Below, piece by piece: positions 17,222 to 25,623 of a stretch of 64,000 bases of DNA. The notes under the pieces are model-generated. The model was given only the letters and a program-made list of their open reading frames with translations, had not been told where the DNA came from and made no database searches. The translations under genes were made by a program, and so were the position numbers. How positions within the stretch are numbered: position 1 is the first letter of the stretch; every line of letters begins with the position of its first letter. The DNA comes from Aldehydirespirator sp965205155 (GTDB lineage: Bacteria; Actinomycetota; Acidimicrobiia; Acidimicrobiales; Aldehydirespiratoraceae), in assembly GCA_965205155.1 (NCBI GenBank), contig OZ242033.1, forward strand, positions 1 to 64,000. Direction: 5' to 3'.

Positions 17222-17599
17222 ATGGCGGGATCAGCGCGGCGCTGGAGTCGTTTCACTCTTCTGTCGACATTCGCCACGAGCGCGGTGCTGGTACTCGCGC
17301 CGATCTATTCGACGGCATCATGCGAATCCGTCGATGACGGTCCCGCGGTCTGTACGACCGGCCGCGAGTCGCTGATCGAGCATGAGGGAATCGGCGCGGT
17401 GGGGATTCTGGCGGTGCCGGTGGTGCTCGCGGCCGTGCCTGTGGTGTTTCCGAGGCGGTTCGTAGCGATTTCGGTCGCGGTGGTCCTCTCCGCCCTGACC
17501 CTGCTCGGGGCTGCGTCCATCGGGCTCTTCTTTCTGCCGGCCGCCGCGCTGTCCTGGATCACGGTGACGAACTCATCCAGAGGAACAGCCACTGGCTAG
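17222..17599 (+). CDS. Small membrane protein, unknown
   Basis: 125 residues beginning 13 bp after hyuB. It has an N-terminal hydrophobic helix (LLSTFATSAVLVLAPIY), a short Cys-containing extracytoplasmic segment (SCESVDDGPAVCTTG), then two or three further helices (GILAVPVVLAAVPVVF and VAVVLSALTLLGAASIGLFFLPAAAL). The two Cys could form a disulfide. No family is recognised. Codon pattern and hydrophobicity support a real gene. Confidence 0.6.
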   Translation: MAGSARRWSRFTLLSTFATSAVLVLAPIYSTASCESVDDGPAVCTTGRESLIEHEGIGAVGILAVPVVLAAVPVVFPRRFVAISVAVVLSALTLLGAASIGLFFLPAAALSWITVTNSSRGTATG

Positions 17600-17618
17600 C
17601 AAATATTATGTAATTGAG

Positions 17619-17646
17619 TTGCATTACAGACAAATACCGCTAGAAT
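17619..17646 (+). promoter_or_regulatory. Promoter of small coiled-coil gene 1 (TTGCAT-16-TAGAAT), leaderless
   Basis: TTGCAT at 17619-17624, 16-nt spacer, TAGAAT at 17641-17646, then 6 nt to ATG 17653. The extended block ATTGAGTTGCA around the -35 is shared with the promoter of the paralogue at 22905. Confidence 0.65.
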
Positions 17647-17652
17647 GGTCGC

Positions 17653-17919
17653 ATGGACGCAGTCGTCGTGATGCAAGTGGTCACGCCGGTGCTGGCCGTT
17701 GTGGGCATTGTCTGGCACCAGCAGCACAGCATCGACAAGCTCCGCGACGACTTCAACGAGGCACTCCGGGAGCAGCGCGACGCTACCGACAAGCTCCGCG
17801 ACGGCGTAGTGGACCTCGGGCAGCGAATGGCCCGCATCGAGGGCCATCTCGGCATCGGCATGCCGACGACCGCCGACGGAACCGACGCGGACGGCGAACC
17901 TCCCGGTTTGATCCGCTAA
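17653..17919 (+). CDS. Small membrane-anchored coiled-coil protein, paralogue 1
   Basis: 88 residues. A single N-terminal transmembrane helix (VVTPVLAVVGIVWHQQ) is followed by a charged coiled coil (SIDKLRDDFNEALREQRDATDKLRDG) and a conserved RMARIEGHLGIGMP box. The paralogue at 22905-23171 has the same order with IIWHQQRTIDKLRDD and RLARIEGFLGIGMP. The coding start follows a -10 box by 6 nt with no ribosome site, so translation is probably leaderless. The function of this family is not known to me. Its plan (TM, coiled coil, short motif) suggests an oligomeric membrane scaffold. Confidence 0.75.
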   Translation: MDAVVVMQVVTPVLAVVGIVWHQQHSIDKLRDDFNEALREQRDATDKLRDGVVDLGQRMARIEGHLGIGMPTTADGTDADGEPPGLIR

Positions 17920-17931
17920 CAGGGAGAGTGG

Positions 17932-19020
17932 CTACTCGTCGCTCGACTCGGCGGGCTTTGTGCGGAGCGCCCCGGTGACAGAACCGGCCACTGTGCGCAT
18001 CGGCATGGTCGAGATCTCGAAGACTGCGCCCACCAGCTGTGCCGGAGTCCGGGCGGCCTCAACGAGGCCGCGGCCGAGGATCGCGCCCGCGCTGCGGCCC
18101 GACGTTCGGCGCGTCCATCCCAGCGACACGAACACGCCCAACGACAGGAAGGCGATGAAGGCCATGAACCCGGTGACGATGAGCCATCCGGCCGGGCTGG
18201 CTAGCAGCGGCAGGTCGACGAAGTTCATGCCGAAGAACCCCGCCACCAGCGACAGCGGCAGCATGATGGCCGCGTACACGGTGAGGACCTTGGTGACCTC
18301 GGTCGCCTGGCGGGCCTCGGCCCCCCGGTAGGCGTCGAGGGTCTCAGCCAGGGCGGTGCGGGCGCCGTCCACACCCTGGGCGGCCCGGGAGGCGGTGTCG
18401 AACACGTCCGAGAACCGGCGGCGGCCCCCGTCGGAGATCAGCGGCGAGATGGAATGCCGCAGGATGTCGAGGGCTTCCCGCTGGGGGTGGACCGCCCGCC
18501 GCAGCTCGGCCAGATCGGCCCGCACCGCAGTGATCTCCATCAGGAAGTCGGCGTCGGCGGTGAGGGCCCGCTCGATGAGCTCCTCGTTGCGGTCGTCGAA
18601 CACGTCCAGCACGCACACGAGCCGGCGGGTGGCTACGTCGGCCAGCCGGGCCAGCGCCTCGTCGGGGCCGCCGGTGGTCAGCTCGGGCCGGCACAGGACG
18701 CCGTCCCAGAGCGCGTCGACCGACGGTGATCGCTGCTCGTGGATGGTGACGAGCCGGCGCTCGGACAGGAAGCAGTCGAGCTCGTACGTCTCGATCCGCT
18801 CCTCGCCCAGCGCGTGCAGGACCACCAGCATGAACGTCCCGAAGTCGTCGACCTTGGGCAGGTCGATGTCCTCCACCGCATCCCGCACCGCGAGGGCGTC
18901 GAGCCCCATCTGCTCCACGAGCTCGGCCAGTTCGTCGTGATCGTCGCGGCCGGCGGTGATGTCGATCCACACCCAGCCCTCCTCGGGAAGTCCGCAGAGG
19001 GCTCGACCGCTTCCGCGCAC
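17932..19020 (-). CDS. corA: CorA-family magnesium/divalent-cation channel
   Basis: About 362 residues from GTG 19020, read as the likeliest start because it leads directly into LPEEGWVWIDI. The open frame runs to 19311 but that part overlaps the end of the neighbouring reductase gene and has improbable composition. Features are a long helical cytoplasmic domain, AETLDAYRGAEARQATEVTKVLTVYAAIMLPLSLVAGFFGMNF with the selectivity motif GMN, and a second helix ending in SLGW. This is the homopentameric Mg2+ channel fold. The C-terminal extension of about 60 residues after the second helix is longer than usual and not recognised. Confidence 0.85.
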   Translation of the reverse strand: MRGSGRALCGLPEEGWVWIDITAGRDDHDELAELVEQMGLDALAVRDAVEDIDLPKVDDFGTFMLVVLHALGEERIETYELDCFLSERRLVTIHEQRSPSVDALWDGVLCRPELTTGGPDEALARLADVATRRLVCVLDVFDDRNEELIERALTADADFLMEITAVRADLAELRRAVHPQREALDILRHSISPLISDGGRRRFSDVFDTASRAAQGVDGARTALAETLDAYRGAEARQATEVTKVLTVYAAIMLPLSLVAGFFGMNFVDLPLLASPAGWLIVTGFMAFIAFLSLGVFVSLGWTRRTSGRSAGAILGRGLVEAARTPAQLVGAVFEISTMPMRTVAGSVTGALRTKPAESSDE

Positions 19021-19099
19021 CGGCCCGGCCCGAAGTGCACCGTACGCTGCAGCATCACCAGTGATGTTCGCACATCGGCTGCACCGACTGGATGATCCG

Positions 19100-20620
19100 T
19101 CAGTGCCCGGTGGGCACCGGCGCTTGCGGCTCCTTCGGCCGCTCCTGCGACAGCTCCTTCGACGGCTCTTGCGCAGCGCGGACCAGACCCGCGAGCAGCC
19201 TTCGCCACATGATGGCGCGGGGCAGCCACAACAGCCACCAGTAGAGGCGTCCGGCGACGCCGCGGGGGTGGAAGCGAGCGCTCTGCTCCAGCACTCCGGC
19301 ACCTCCTTCACCTCCTTGCGCCCGCCATTCGAGCCAGGCCTGGCCGGGCAGCTTCATCTCGGCCCGCAGGCGCAGCAGCCGGGGCGGATCGCACACCTCC
19401 ACCCGGAAGAAGTCGAGGGCGTCGCCGACCCGCAGTTCGTCGGGGTGGCGCCGGCCCCGCCGCATCCCGACCCCTCCGAGGAGCTTGTCGATCCATCCTC
19501 GGGCCGCCCACAGCCAGTCGGCGAAGTACCAGCCGCGGGCGCCGCCGACGCCGGACACCGCGGCGAACACCGCCTCTGGCGAGGCGGACGTGCGCATGGT
19601 TCTGACGTCGGCGAGCACGGTGCCTCCGGCCCAGTAGGGATCCTGGGGCATGGGCGAGGCGGCAGTTCCGCGAGGGGCGCTGTCGATCCAACTGGTCGAG
19701 ACGTCGAGGTCCTGGATGTGCGACAGGGCGCCACGCAGCGCTTCGTCGAAGGGAGTCGGTCGATAGGAGCCCAGCAGCGCGGCCAGCGGTGCGGTATCCG
19801 TGACCACGACATCGTTGCGAAGGCTGTCGACGAGGGGCCGGGCCAGTCCGATGGGAAGGGGCGTGACCAGGTTCAGCCAGTGCGACGACAGGCGTGGGGT
19901 CAGCACGGGCACCCCGACGATCAGGCGGCTCCGTAGTCCGGCCACAGCCGCGTAGCGCCGCATCATCTCTTCGTAGGTGAGGATGTCGGGTCCGCCGATC
20001 TCGATGCGCCGGCTGCCCGCGGCCGGCGAGTCGAGCGCGGCCACCAGGCAGTGCAGCACGTCGGCGATGGCGATTGGCTGGCAGCGGGTGCGGGTCACCC
20101 ACCGGGGGCAGACCATCACCGGCAGCACCTCCACCAGGTGTCGCAGCATCTCGAAGGAGGCGCTTCCCGAGCCGAGGATCACCGCGGCCCGCAGCTCGGT
20201 CAGCGGCACGGCCCCCGAGCCGAGGATCCGGCCCACCTCGTGCCGGCTGGCCAGGTGATGCGACAGGGCCCGCGGGTCGTCGACGCCGAGGCCGCCCAGA
20301 TACACGAGACGACCCACTCCGGCCTCCTCGGCCGCCACGCGGGTGTTCTGGGCGCCGGTGCGGTCGACCCGCTCGAAGTCCTCGGTGTGGCCCATGGCGT
20401 GGACGAGGTAGTAGACGGCGTCGAGTCCCTCGAAGGCCTGCGACAGCGACGCCCCGTCGAGAACGTCGGCCTTCACGACCTCGACACTGGCCCGCCACGG
20501 CACGCCGTCGAGCCGGCTTGGCGTGCGGGCCAGGCACCGGACTCGATGGCCGGCGGCGAGCAGGGCCGGCGCGAGCCGCCCGCCCACGTAGCCGGTCGCG
20601 CCGATGATCCCTACGTTCAT
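19100..20620 (-). CDS. NAD(P)-binding NmrA/SDR-type protein with C-terminal DUF2867 domain
   Basis: 506 residues. MNVGIIGATGYVGGRLAPALLAAGHRV is a Rossmann fold with GxxGYxG. LDAVYYLVHAMG and VGRLVYLGGLGVD are typical of atypical-SDR complex-I-type (NDUFA9-like) proteins. From about residue 335 (DPYWAGGTVLADVRTMRTS) a DUF2867 domain follows, with WYFADWLWAARGWIDKLLGG. This fusion is known in actinobacteria, usually annotated as SDR oxidoreductase. Substrate is unknown. It lies upstream of corA on the same strand. Confidence 0.8.
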   Translation of the reverse strand: MNVGIIGATGYVGGRLAPALLAAGHRVRCLARTPSRLDGVPWRASVEVVKADVLDGASLSQAFEGLDAVYYLVHAMGHTEDFERVDRTGAQNTRVAAEEAGVGRLVYLGGLGVDDPRALSHHLASRHEVGRILGSGAVPLTELRAAVILGSGSASFEMLRHLVEVLPVMVCPRWVTRTRCQPIAIADVLHCLVAALDSPAAGSRRIEIGGPDILTYEEMMRRYAAVAGLRSRLIVGVPVLTPRLSSHWLNLVTPLPIGLARPLVDSLRNDVVVTDTAPLAALLGSYRPTPFDEALRGALSHIQDLDVSTSWIDSAPRGTAASPMPQDPYWAGGTVLADVRTMRTSASPEAVFAAVSGVGGARGWYFADWLWAARGWIDKLLGGVGMRRGRRHPDELRVGDALDFFRVEVCDPPRLLRLRAEMKLPGQAWLEWRAQGGEGGAGVLEQSARFHPRGVAGRLYWWLLWLPRAIMWRRLLAGLVRAAQEPSKELSQERPKEPQAPVPTGH

Positions 20621-20751
20621 GTCAGTCGCCTCGTTCCGCTCCCTGACGCTCGTTGGATGGCCGATGAGTCCGAACTCTTTCGGCGCGGGGCCGCGGCGGG
20701 GATTGGCGGGGATTGAGGGCCGGTTGCCGGCTCCGTCCTAGATTATTGCCT

Positions 20752-21903
20752 GTGACGAATGCGGTACTGGCCGCGGCACGGCAGCTCGGCCCACAGATTC
20801 GCGGCCGCTCGGCGGAGATCGAGGCTCTGGGCACGCTGCCTGCGGATCTGGTCGACGCGATCCGGCCGACCGGGGCCTTCCGGCTGTGCGTCCCCGACGA
20901 CCTCGGCGGTCCGGGGGTGACCGCCGTCGAGAGCCTGGAGGCCTTTGAGGAGTTCGCCTACCACGACGGCTCGGTCGGGTGGTGCGTGGCCATCGCCTCC
21001 ACGACATCGCTGCTGGCGTCGTACCTGCCCGACCCGCACGCCGGGGCGCTGTTCGGCGACCCTGGCGCCATCGGCGGGGGATTCGTCATGCCCCGGGGCA
21101 GGGCCGTTCCTGCCGGCGGCGGGCTGCGGGTGTCGGGGCGCTGGCAGTGGGGGTCGGGCACCAAGCACTGCACGACGATCGGGGGCGGCTGCCTGGTGGT
21201 CGGAGCGGACGGGCAACCGGAGCCGCGGGTCGATGGTCTGGCCGCGCCCTTCGTGTTCATGGACCCCGGGGACATCGAGTTCATCGACACGTGGGACGTG
21301 GCCGGCCTGGCCGGCACCGGCTCGGTCGACTTCGAGGCCCGCGACGTGTTCGTTCCCGAGGGACGCTGGGTGCAGATCGCGGACGGTCCGGTGCGGGACA
21401 ACGTCTGGTCCCGGTTCTCGTTCTACGGGCTGCTGGCCAGCGGGGTGGCGGCTGCCGCGGTGGGCATCGCCCGTCGCTCGATCGACGAGTTGGTGGGGCT
21501 GGCCACCGAGAAGAAGCCTCAGGGCAGCTCCCGGACTCTGGCCGAGCGGGCCGCGGCCCAGGCCGAGGTCGCGGGGGCGGAGGCGAGGCTGGCCGCCGCA
21601 TGGGCGCTGATGCTCGACGCGACCGACGACAGCTTCCAGGGCGCGCTGGCGGGGCGGCCGTCCACGGTCGGTCAGCGGCGCCGGATCCGGCTGGCGGCCA
21701 CGCACGCCACCCAGACCGCGGCGGATGTGGCCGCGTCGATGTTCAGGACCGCCGGCGGGGCTGCGGTCTACCGCACCAGCCCCATCCAGCGCTGCTTCCG
21801 GGACACCGCGGTGGCAGCCCAGCACGCCATGGTGGCTCCCAGGACGATGGAGACGGCAGGCCGCATGCGCCTTGGCCTAGACACCGACACGGCCACGCTG
21901 TGA
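20752..21903 (+). CDS. Acyl-CoA-dehydrogenase-fold flavoprotein (HsaA/HpaB-like monooxygenase type)
   Basis: 383 residues from GTG 20752, which has TAGATT 7 nt upstream and no ribosome site; an in-frame ATG at 20713 precedes the -10 box. The fold is that of acyl-CoA dehydrogenases: an N-terminal helical domain (LPADLVDAIRPTGAFRLCVPDDLGGPG), FEEFAYHDGSVGWCVAIAST, a middle beta domain (GRWQWGSGTKHC) and a C-terminal four-helix bundle ending FRDTAVAAQHAMV. The DGSVGW segment and the W-WGSG block are typical of reduced-flavin-dependent monooxygenases such as HsaA rather than true dehydrogenases. It precedes an F420-type luciferase-like gene by 12 bp, so the pair may act on one substrate. Confidence 0.78.
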   Translation: MTNAVLAAARQLGPQIRGRSAEIEALGTLPADLVDAIRPTGAFRLCVPDDLGGPGVTAVESLEAFEEFAYHDGSVGWCVAIASTTSLLASYLPDPHAGALFGDPGAIGGGFVMPRGRAVPAGGGLRVSGRWQWGSGTKHCTTIGGGCLVVGADGQPEPRVDGLAAPFVFMDPGDIEFIDTWDVAGLAGTGSVDFEARDVFVPEGRWVQIADGPVRDNVWSRFSFYGLLASGVAAAAVGIARRSIDELVGLATEKKPQGSSRTLAERAAAQAEVAGAEARLAAAWALMLDATDDSFQGALAGRPSTVGQRRRIRLAATHATQTAADVAASMFRTAGGAAVYRTSPIQRCFRDTAVAAQHAMVAPRTMETAGRMRLGLDTDTATL

Positions 21904-21915
21904 TGGGGCGGTGAC

Positions 21916-22821
21916 GTGGTCGCCGTCGGTGTGAGCGTCCCGTGGGGGCTCTGGGGGATGGCTCCCGATGAGCAGCGTGGCTTGCTGGGGGGCATTGCGG
22001 ACTTGGGGATCGACTTCGTGTTCACCGCCGACCATGTGAGCTTCCGCGACGGAAGCGGCATGGACGGCCTCGTGACTCTGGCCGCCGTCGGTGGGCTGGA
22101 GCCCAGGCTCGACCTGCAGGTTGGCGTCTACCTGCTGGCTCTGCGCCATCCGATGGTGGCGGCCCGCCAGATCGCCACCCTGGCCGAGGCCGCGCCGGGG
22201 AGGCTGACGGTCGGGATCGGCGTGGGAGGCGACGATCGTCACGAGGTGGAGGTGTGCGATGTCGATCCGTCCACCCGGGGCCGGCGCACCGACGCCGCGC
22301 TGGAGATCGTGCGGGCCTTGCTGGAGGGCCGGACCGTCGACGGCGACGGCGAGTTCTTCAGGTTCCGGGGCGGGAAGATCCGACCCGTTCCCGATCCGCC
22401 GGTGCCGATAGTGGTCGGGGGCCGCAGCGACGCAGCCCTTGAGCGAGCCGGCCGGCTGGGTGACGGGTGGCTGGTCGCGTGGTGCTCGCCCCGCCGGTTC
22501 GCGGAGGGGATCGCCAGGGTCGAGGCGGCCGGCGCCGGGCGGGACGTTGACTGGCAGCACGGGTTGCAGCTGTGGCTCGGAGTCGGCGCGTCGCCGGCGG
22601 AGGGCCGCTCGCATGTGGCCGAGACCATGGAGCGCTTCTACAAGATGAGCTTCGAGCCCTTCGAGCGCTACACCCCCTGCGGTGCCGCGGCCGATATCGC
22701 CGGGTTCCTGCAGCCCTATGTGGACGCGGGGGCGACGGCGCTGAGCCTCACCCCCTGCGGCCCCGACCGCGCCACCGAGATCGAGACCGCCGCCGAGGTG
22801 AAACGGCTGCTGAACCCCTGA
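21916..22821 (+). CDS. Luciferase-like (LLM) F420-dependent-type oxidoreductase
   Basis: 301 residues from GTG 21916, with the LLM TIM-barrel pattern: GIADLGIDFVFTADHVSF, LDLQVGVYLLALRHPMVAARQIATLAEAAPGRLTVGIGVGG, and VPIVVGGRSDAALERAGRLGDGWLVAWCSP. These are the conserved flavin/F420-binding blocks of this superfamily. Cofactor choice (F420 or FMN) is inferred from the actinobacterial context. It is probably cotranscribed with the flavoprotein gene just upstream. Confidence 0.82.
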   Translation: MVAVGVSVPWGLWGMAPDEQRGLLGGIADLGIDFVFTADHVSFRDGSGMDGLVTLAAVGGLEPRLDLQVGVYLLALRHPMVAARQIATLAEAAPGRLTVGIGVGGDDRHEVEVCDVDPSTRGRRTDAALEIVRALLEGRTVDGDGEFFRFRGGKIRPVPDPPVPIVVGGRSDAALERAGRLGDGWLVAWCSPRRFAEGIARVEAAGAGRDVDWQHGLQLWLGVGASPAEGRSHVAETMERFYKMSFEPFERYTPCGAAADIAGFLQPYVDAGATALSLTPCGPDRATEIETAAEVKRLLNP

Positions 22822-22868
22822 GTCGCGAGGCTCGCAGCTGCTCTTAGAGATACTTTCATGTTATTGAG

Positions 22869-22897
22869 TTGCAGGCTGTTGGAGGAACGGCTACCGT
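22869..22897 (+). promoter_or_regulatory. Promoter of small coiled-coil gene 2 (TTGCAG-17-TACCGT), leaderless
   Basis: TTGCAG at 22869-22874, 17-nt spacer, TACCGT at 22892-22897, then 7 nt to GTG 22905. The sequence TTATTGAGTTGCA at the -35 nearly repeats the TAATTGAGTTGCA of the paralogue at 17653. Confidence 0.6.
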
Positions 22898-22904
22898 AGG
22901 CGCC

Positions 22905-23171
22905 GTGGAGACGCTGTTACAGGTTCTGACCGTCGCGCTGGCCGTGGTCGCCATCATCTGGCATCAGCAGCGGACCATCGACAAGCTGCGGGACGACACT
23001 GACCGAGGCTTTGAGAAGCTCAGAACAGAGGTCGCGTCCAACGGGGAGCGGTTGGCGCGTATCGAGGGCTTCCTGGGCATCGGCATGCCCCAGACGGCCG
23101 CATCGAAGGCGGCTGGAGCGACACGGCCGAAGCAGGAACCTGGCCAATCCGAGGAGCCCGGCCCGACCTAG
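22905..23171 (+). CDS. Small membrane-anchored coiled-coil protein, paralogue 2
   Basis: 88 residues from GTG 22905; an upstream ATG-like start at 22869 would sit inside the -35 box. A transmembrane helix (LLQVLTVALAVVAIIWHQQ), a coiled coil (TIDKLRDDTDRGFEKLRTEVASNGE) and the RLARIEGFLGIGMP box match the 17653 paralogue residue for residue in the key positions. A polar Pro/Glu-rich tail follows. The gene lies 84 bp after the LLM oxidoreductase with its own promoter, so it is an independent unit. Function is unknown. Confidence 0.75.
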   Translation: METLLQVLTVALAVVAIIWHQQRTIDKLRDDTDRGFEKLRTEVASNGERLARIEGFLGIGMPQTAASKAAGATRPKQEPGQSEEPGPT

Positions 23172-23178
23172 GCCTGCT

Positions 23179-24111
23179 TCAACCCAGGGCGAGGCGGGCG
23201 GCGGCTAGGTCGGCGGCGGCGAAGCCGGCCGACTTGAACAGGGTGATCTCCTCGGCGGAGGTGCGGCCTAGGTGGTCGCCGGAGGCGAGGGCGCGCAGGT
23301 CGGCGGTGATCGACGCTTCGGTGATGACGCCATCGGCCAGCGGCTGGGCCAGATCGCCCGACAACGAGGCGCCCGCCACGGTGTCGACGAAGATGGTGGC
23401 CCGGGCTACGGCCGCGTCGTCGGCCTCGCGCATGTCGGGCTGGAAGCTGCCGACGAGGTCGAGATGGGCACCGGGGGCGAGGAGTTCGCCCCGCACCAAT
23501 GGGCTGGTGGCGCCGGTCACGCACGAGACGATGTCGGCTTGCTGGACACCGGCGTCGAGGTCGGCGGTCGCCCGGGCGGGGAGGCCCTCGGCCCGCAGCT
23601 GCTCGGCCACGGTCTCGGCGGCCTCTGGCCTGCGGCCCCAGATCTCGATGCCGGTGAGCGGGCGGACCGTGGCGTGGGCTCGGGCCATGTTGGGTGCCAG
23701 CCGGCCCGTTCCCACCACCAGGAGCCGCTGGGCGCCGGCCCGGGCCAGATGATCGACGGCCAGTGCCGAGATGGCTGCGGTGCGGCGGTCGGTCAGCTCG
23801 TCGCCGTCGAGCACCGCGCTCAGTTGCCCGGTGCGGCCGTCGAGGAGCTGGTAGGCGGCGTTGACGGTGGGCACGGCGGTGCCGGCGTTGGACGGGAAGT
23901 AGGTGACGGTCTTCACGCCGATCAGCTCGCGGTCGATCCAGGCCGGCATCAGCAGCAGCGCGCCCTCGCCGCCGTCGGGCAGGCCGACCGGGTGCACGTG
24001 CCGCTCCGGCGAGTTCAGGTCCTCCCCCGCCAGCACTTCAGCGATGGCGGCGATCAGTTCCGGCCACGGCGTGGCGGCCCGAACCGCGGCCGCATCTAGG
24101 AGACGCATCAC
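23179..24111 (-). CDS. Ornithine cyclodeaminase / mu-crystallin family protein (DauB-like)
   Basis: 310 residues, usual family length. GVKTVTYFPSNAGTAVPTVNA and VLDGDELTDRRTAAISALAVDHLAR form the conserved N-terminal substrate block. RLLVVGTGRLAPNMARAHATV is the NAD-binding Rossmann loop (GTGRLAPN where GTGAQA is usual), followed by IEIWGRRPEAAE. Family members include ornithine cyclodeaminase, alanine dehydrogenase and the L-arginine dehydrogenase DauB. It starts 7 bp after the FAD-dependent D-amino-acid-dehydrogenase-like gene, the DauA/DauB arrangement in which an imino acid made from a D-amino acid is reduced to the L form. Confidence 0.83.
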   Translation of the reverse strand: MMRLLDAAAVRAATPWPELIAAIAEVLAGEDLNSPERHVHPVGLPDGGEGALLLMPAWIDRELIGVKTVTYFPSNAGTAVPTVNAAYQLLDGRTGQLSAVLDGDELTDRRTAAISALAVDHLARAGAQRLLVVGTGRLAPNMARAHATVRPLTGIEIWGRRPEAAETVAEQLRAEGLPARATADLDAGVQQADIVSCVTGATSPLVRGELLAPGAHLDLVGSFQPDMREADDAAVARATIFVDTVAGASLSGDLAQPLADGVITEASITADLRALASGDHLGRTSAEEITLFKSAGFAAADLAAARLALG

Positions 24112-24118
24112 GCCATGT

Positions 24119-25252
24119 CTAGCGCCGGAAGCGAGCGGGGCTGAGTTCGACGGCGATGTCGCCGGGGAGTTCCTGGGAAGCCTCGCCGCTGATCAGGTCG
24201 GCGGTTAGAGCGGCCATGGCTGGGGATGTCTGGATGCCGGTGCCGCCCTGCCCGGCGCACCAGAAGAACCCTTCGGCTTCGGGGTCGAAGCCGACGACCG
24301 GCACCCGGTCGGGCGCGAACGTGCGCAGACCGGCCCAGGTGGATCGGATCGAGCGCACGTCGAGGACCGTGGCCCGGTTGACGGCCTCGAGCCCGGTCGC
24401 CACGTCGATCTCGCGGGGCTTGACGTCGCAGGGTTCGACGGGGCATTCGTCAGCGGGCGAGGCCAGGATCTGGTCGGCACCCTCGGGCTTGAAGTAGAAG
24501 CTCTCGTCGGCCCCGACGACCAGCGGCCAGCCGGCCGAGTCGAAGGAGCTGGCGAAGGTGAACACGGTCCGCCGGTACGGCTGCAAGCCGATGGGGCGCA
24601 CGCCGGCCATGCGGGCCACCTCGTCGGCCCAGGCGCCGGCTGCGTTGACGACGACGGCGGCGCGCAGGATCCGCTCGCCGACATCCACCTGCCAGCAGCC
24701 GTCTCGACAGATGAGCGCTCTCACTCCGTGCTCTCGCAGCACCGTCGTCCCCTGGGCGCGGGCGCCTCGCAGGAAGGCCTGGTGCAGCTCAGCGACGTCG
24801 ATGTCGAAACCGCCGTACTCGATCACGGCGGATTCCAACCACTTCGGATCGAGTGCGGCGCACAGCCCGATCGCGCTGGATGCGTCGAGGCGCTCGCAGG
24901 GCGTGCCCGTCGTCTCGTTGGCTTCAATCCGGGCCGACAACTCCTGTTCGAAGCCGGCCGGGGCCACCCACAGCACGTTTCGGGGCTCCAGCAGCTCGCC
25001 GTCGGCCCGGCCGTCGGCGCCGCTCTCTAGGAACGGCCGGGATGCCGCGCTCAGGACCCGGTGGGCGGGCCCGCCGTAGGAGGCCAGGAACTGGGCCGCC
25101 GAGCGTCCCGTGCTGTGAGCGGTCAGCGACACCTCCCGCTCGACGACAGCCACACGGTGTCCCCGCTGGGACAGCGCCCAGGCCGCCGACATTCCCGCGA
25201 TGCCCCCGCCGACGACCACAACATCGAAGGAGCGGGGCGCAGCATCTCCCAT
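24119..25252 (-). CDS. FAD-dependent D-amino acid dehydrogenase-like protein (DauA-like)
   Basis: 377 residues from ATG 25252; upstream in-frame codons to 25297 lack a ribosome site. FDVVVVGGGIAGMSAAWALSQRGHRVAVVERE is the GxGxxG FAD-binding fold. HSTGRSAAQF, VVNAAGAWADEVARMAG and the C-terminal FFWCAGQGGTGIQTSPAMAAL are DAO-superfamily blocks, and HSTGRSAA is typical of D-arginine dehydrogenase DauA. It would oxidise a D-amino acid (arginine, lysine or similar) to the imino acid, with the DauB-like gene downstream completing inversion to the L form. Confidence 0.82.
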   Translation of the reverse strand: MGDAAPRSFDVVVVGGGIAGMSAAWALSQRGHRVAVVEREVSLTAHSTGRSAAQFLASYGGPAHRVLSAASRPFLESGADGRADGELLEPRNVLWVAPAGFEQELSARIEANETTGTPCERLDASSAIGLCAALDPKWLESAVIEYGGFDIDVAELHQAFLRGARAQGTTVLREHGVRALICRDGCWQVDVGERILRAAVVVNAAGAWADEVARMAGVRPIGLQPYRRTVFTFASSFDSAGWPLVVGADESFYFKPEGADQILASPADECPVEPCDVKPREIDVATGLEAVNRATVLDVRSIRSTWAGLRTFAPDRVPVVGFDPEAEGFFWCAGQGGTGIQTSPAMAALTADLISGEASQELPGDIAVELSPARFRR

Positions 25253-25357
25253 GGCCCTGCGAACTATACGAACCCGACCCGCTCCGGGCGTGGGCACTTG
25301 GCTGGAAGTACAGGCCTACTGTCAGCAATGTGCCCCAGCACGATCCAGGTCAAGTCG

Positions 25358-25585
25358 CTACGACGAGTTCCCGGTGCCGACGACGGAGGCAGGGAGTTGA
25401 TCGCCGTGGTCTTCGCAGGATGCGATGAAGTCGGCCGCGACGCCTTCGAGGTTGGACAAGGCCTCCTCGGCCGTCGCGCCCCATGCCCGGCAACCGGGGA
25501 GCACAGGGATCTCCGCCAGGTACACGTTCTCCGTTTCCTCGGACGGTGCCTTGAGCAGGTATGGGAGCCTGTACTGCGTCGGCAT
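25358..25585 (-). CDS. HicB-type antitoxin-like protein (orphan)
   Basis: 75 residues from ATG 25585: YRLPYLLKAPSEETENVYLAEIPVLPGCRAWGATAEEALSNLEGVAADFIASCEDHG. This is the HicB partial RNase H-like fold (Y-x-A-x-I-P-x-L-P-G-C-x-x-x-G-x-T-x-E-E-A-L-x-N). No DNA-binding C-terminal domain and no HicA toxin are present next to it. The 5' end abuts a truncated MazF start, so it looks inserted into an older toxin-antitoxin operon. The surrounding DNA is more AT-rich than its neighbours. Confidence 0.72.
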   Translation of the reverse strand: MPTQYRLPYLLKAPSEETENVYLAEIPVLPGCRAWGATAEEALSNLEGVAADFIASCEDHGDQLPASVVGTGNSS

Positions 25586-25587
25586 GG

Positions 25588-25623
25588 CCCGACGGCGGCC
25601 GTCCAGATCTCGCCTCGCTTCAT
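25588..25623 (-). pseudogene. MazF toxin remnant (first ~12 codons)
   Basis: ATG at 25623 begins MKRGEIWTAAVG, the canonical MazF/PemK N-terminus. After that the frame becomes Arg/Ser-rich noise. The ATG overlaps the TGA of the preceding small ORF by 4 bp, the usual mazE-mazF coupling. The rest of the toxin is gone and the HicB-like gene begins 2 bp later. Confidence 0.5.

Noticed and set aside
19021..19311. N-terminal extension of CorA
   Set aside because: It overlaps the end of the upstream reductase gene and encodes Arg/Ser/Cys-rich sequence unlike CorA.
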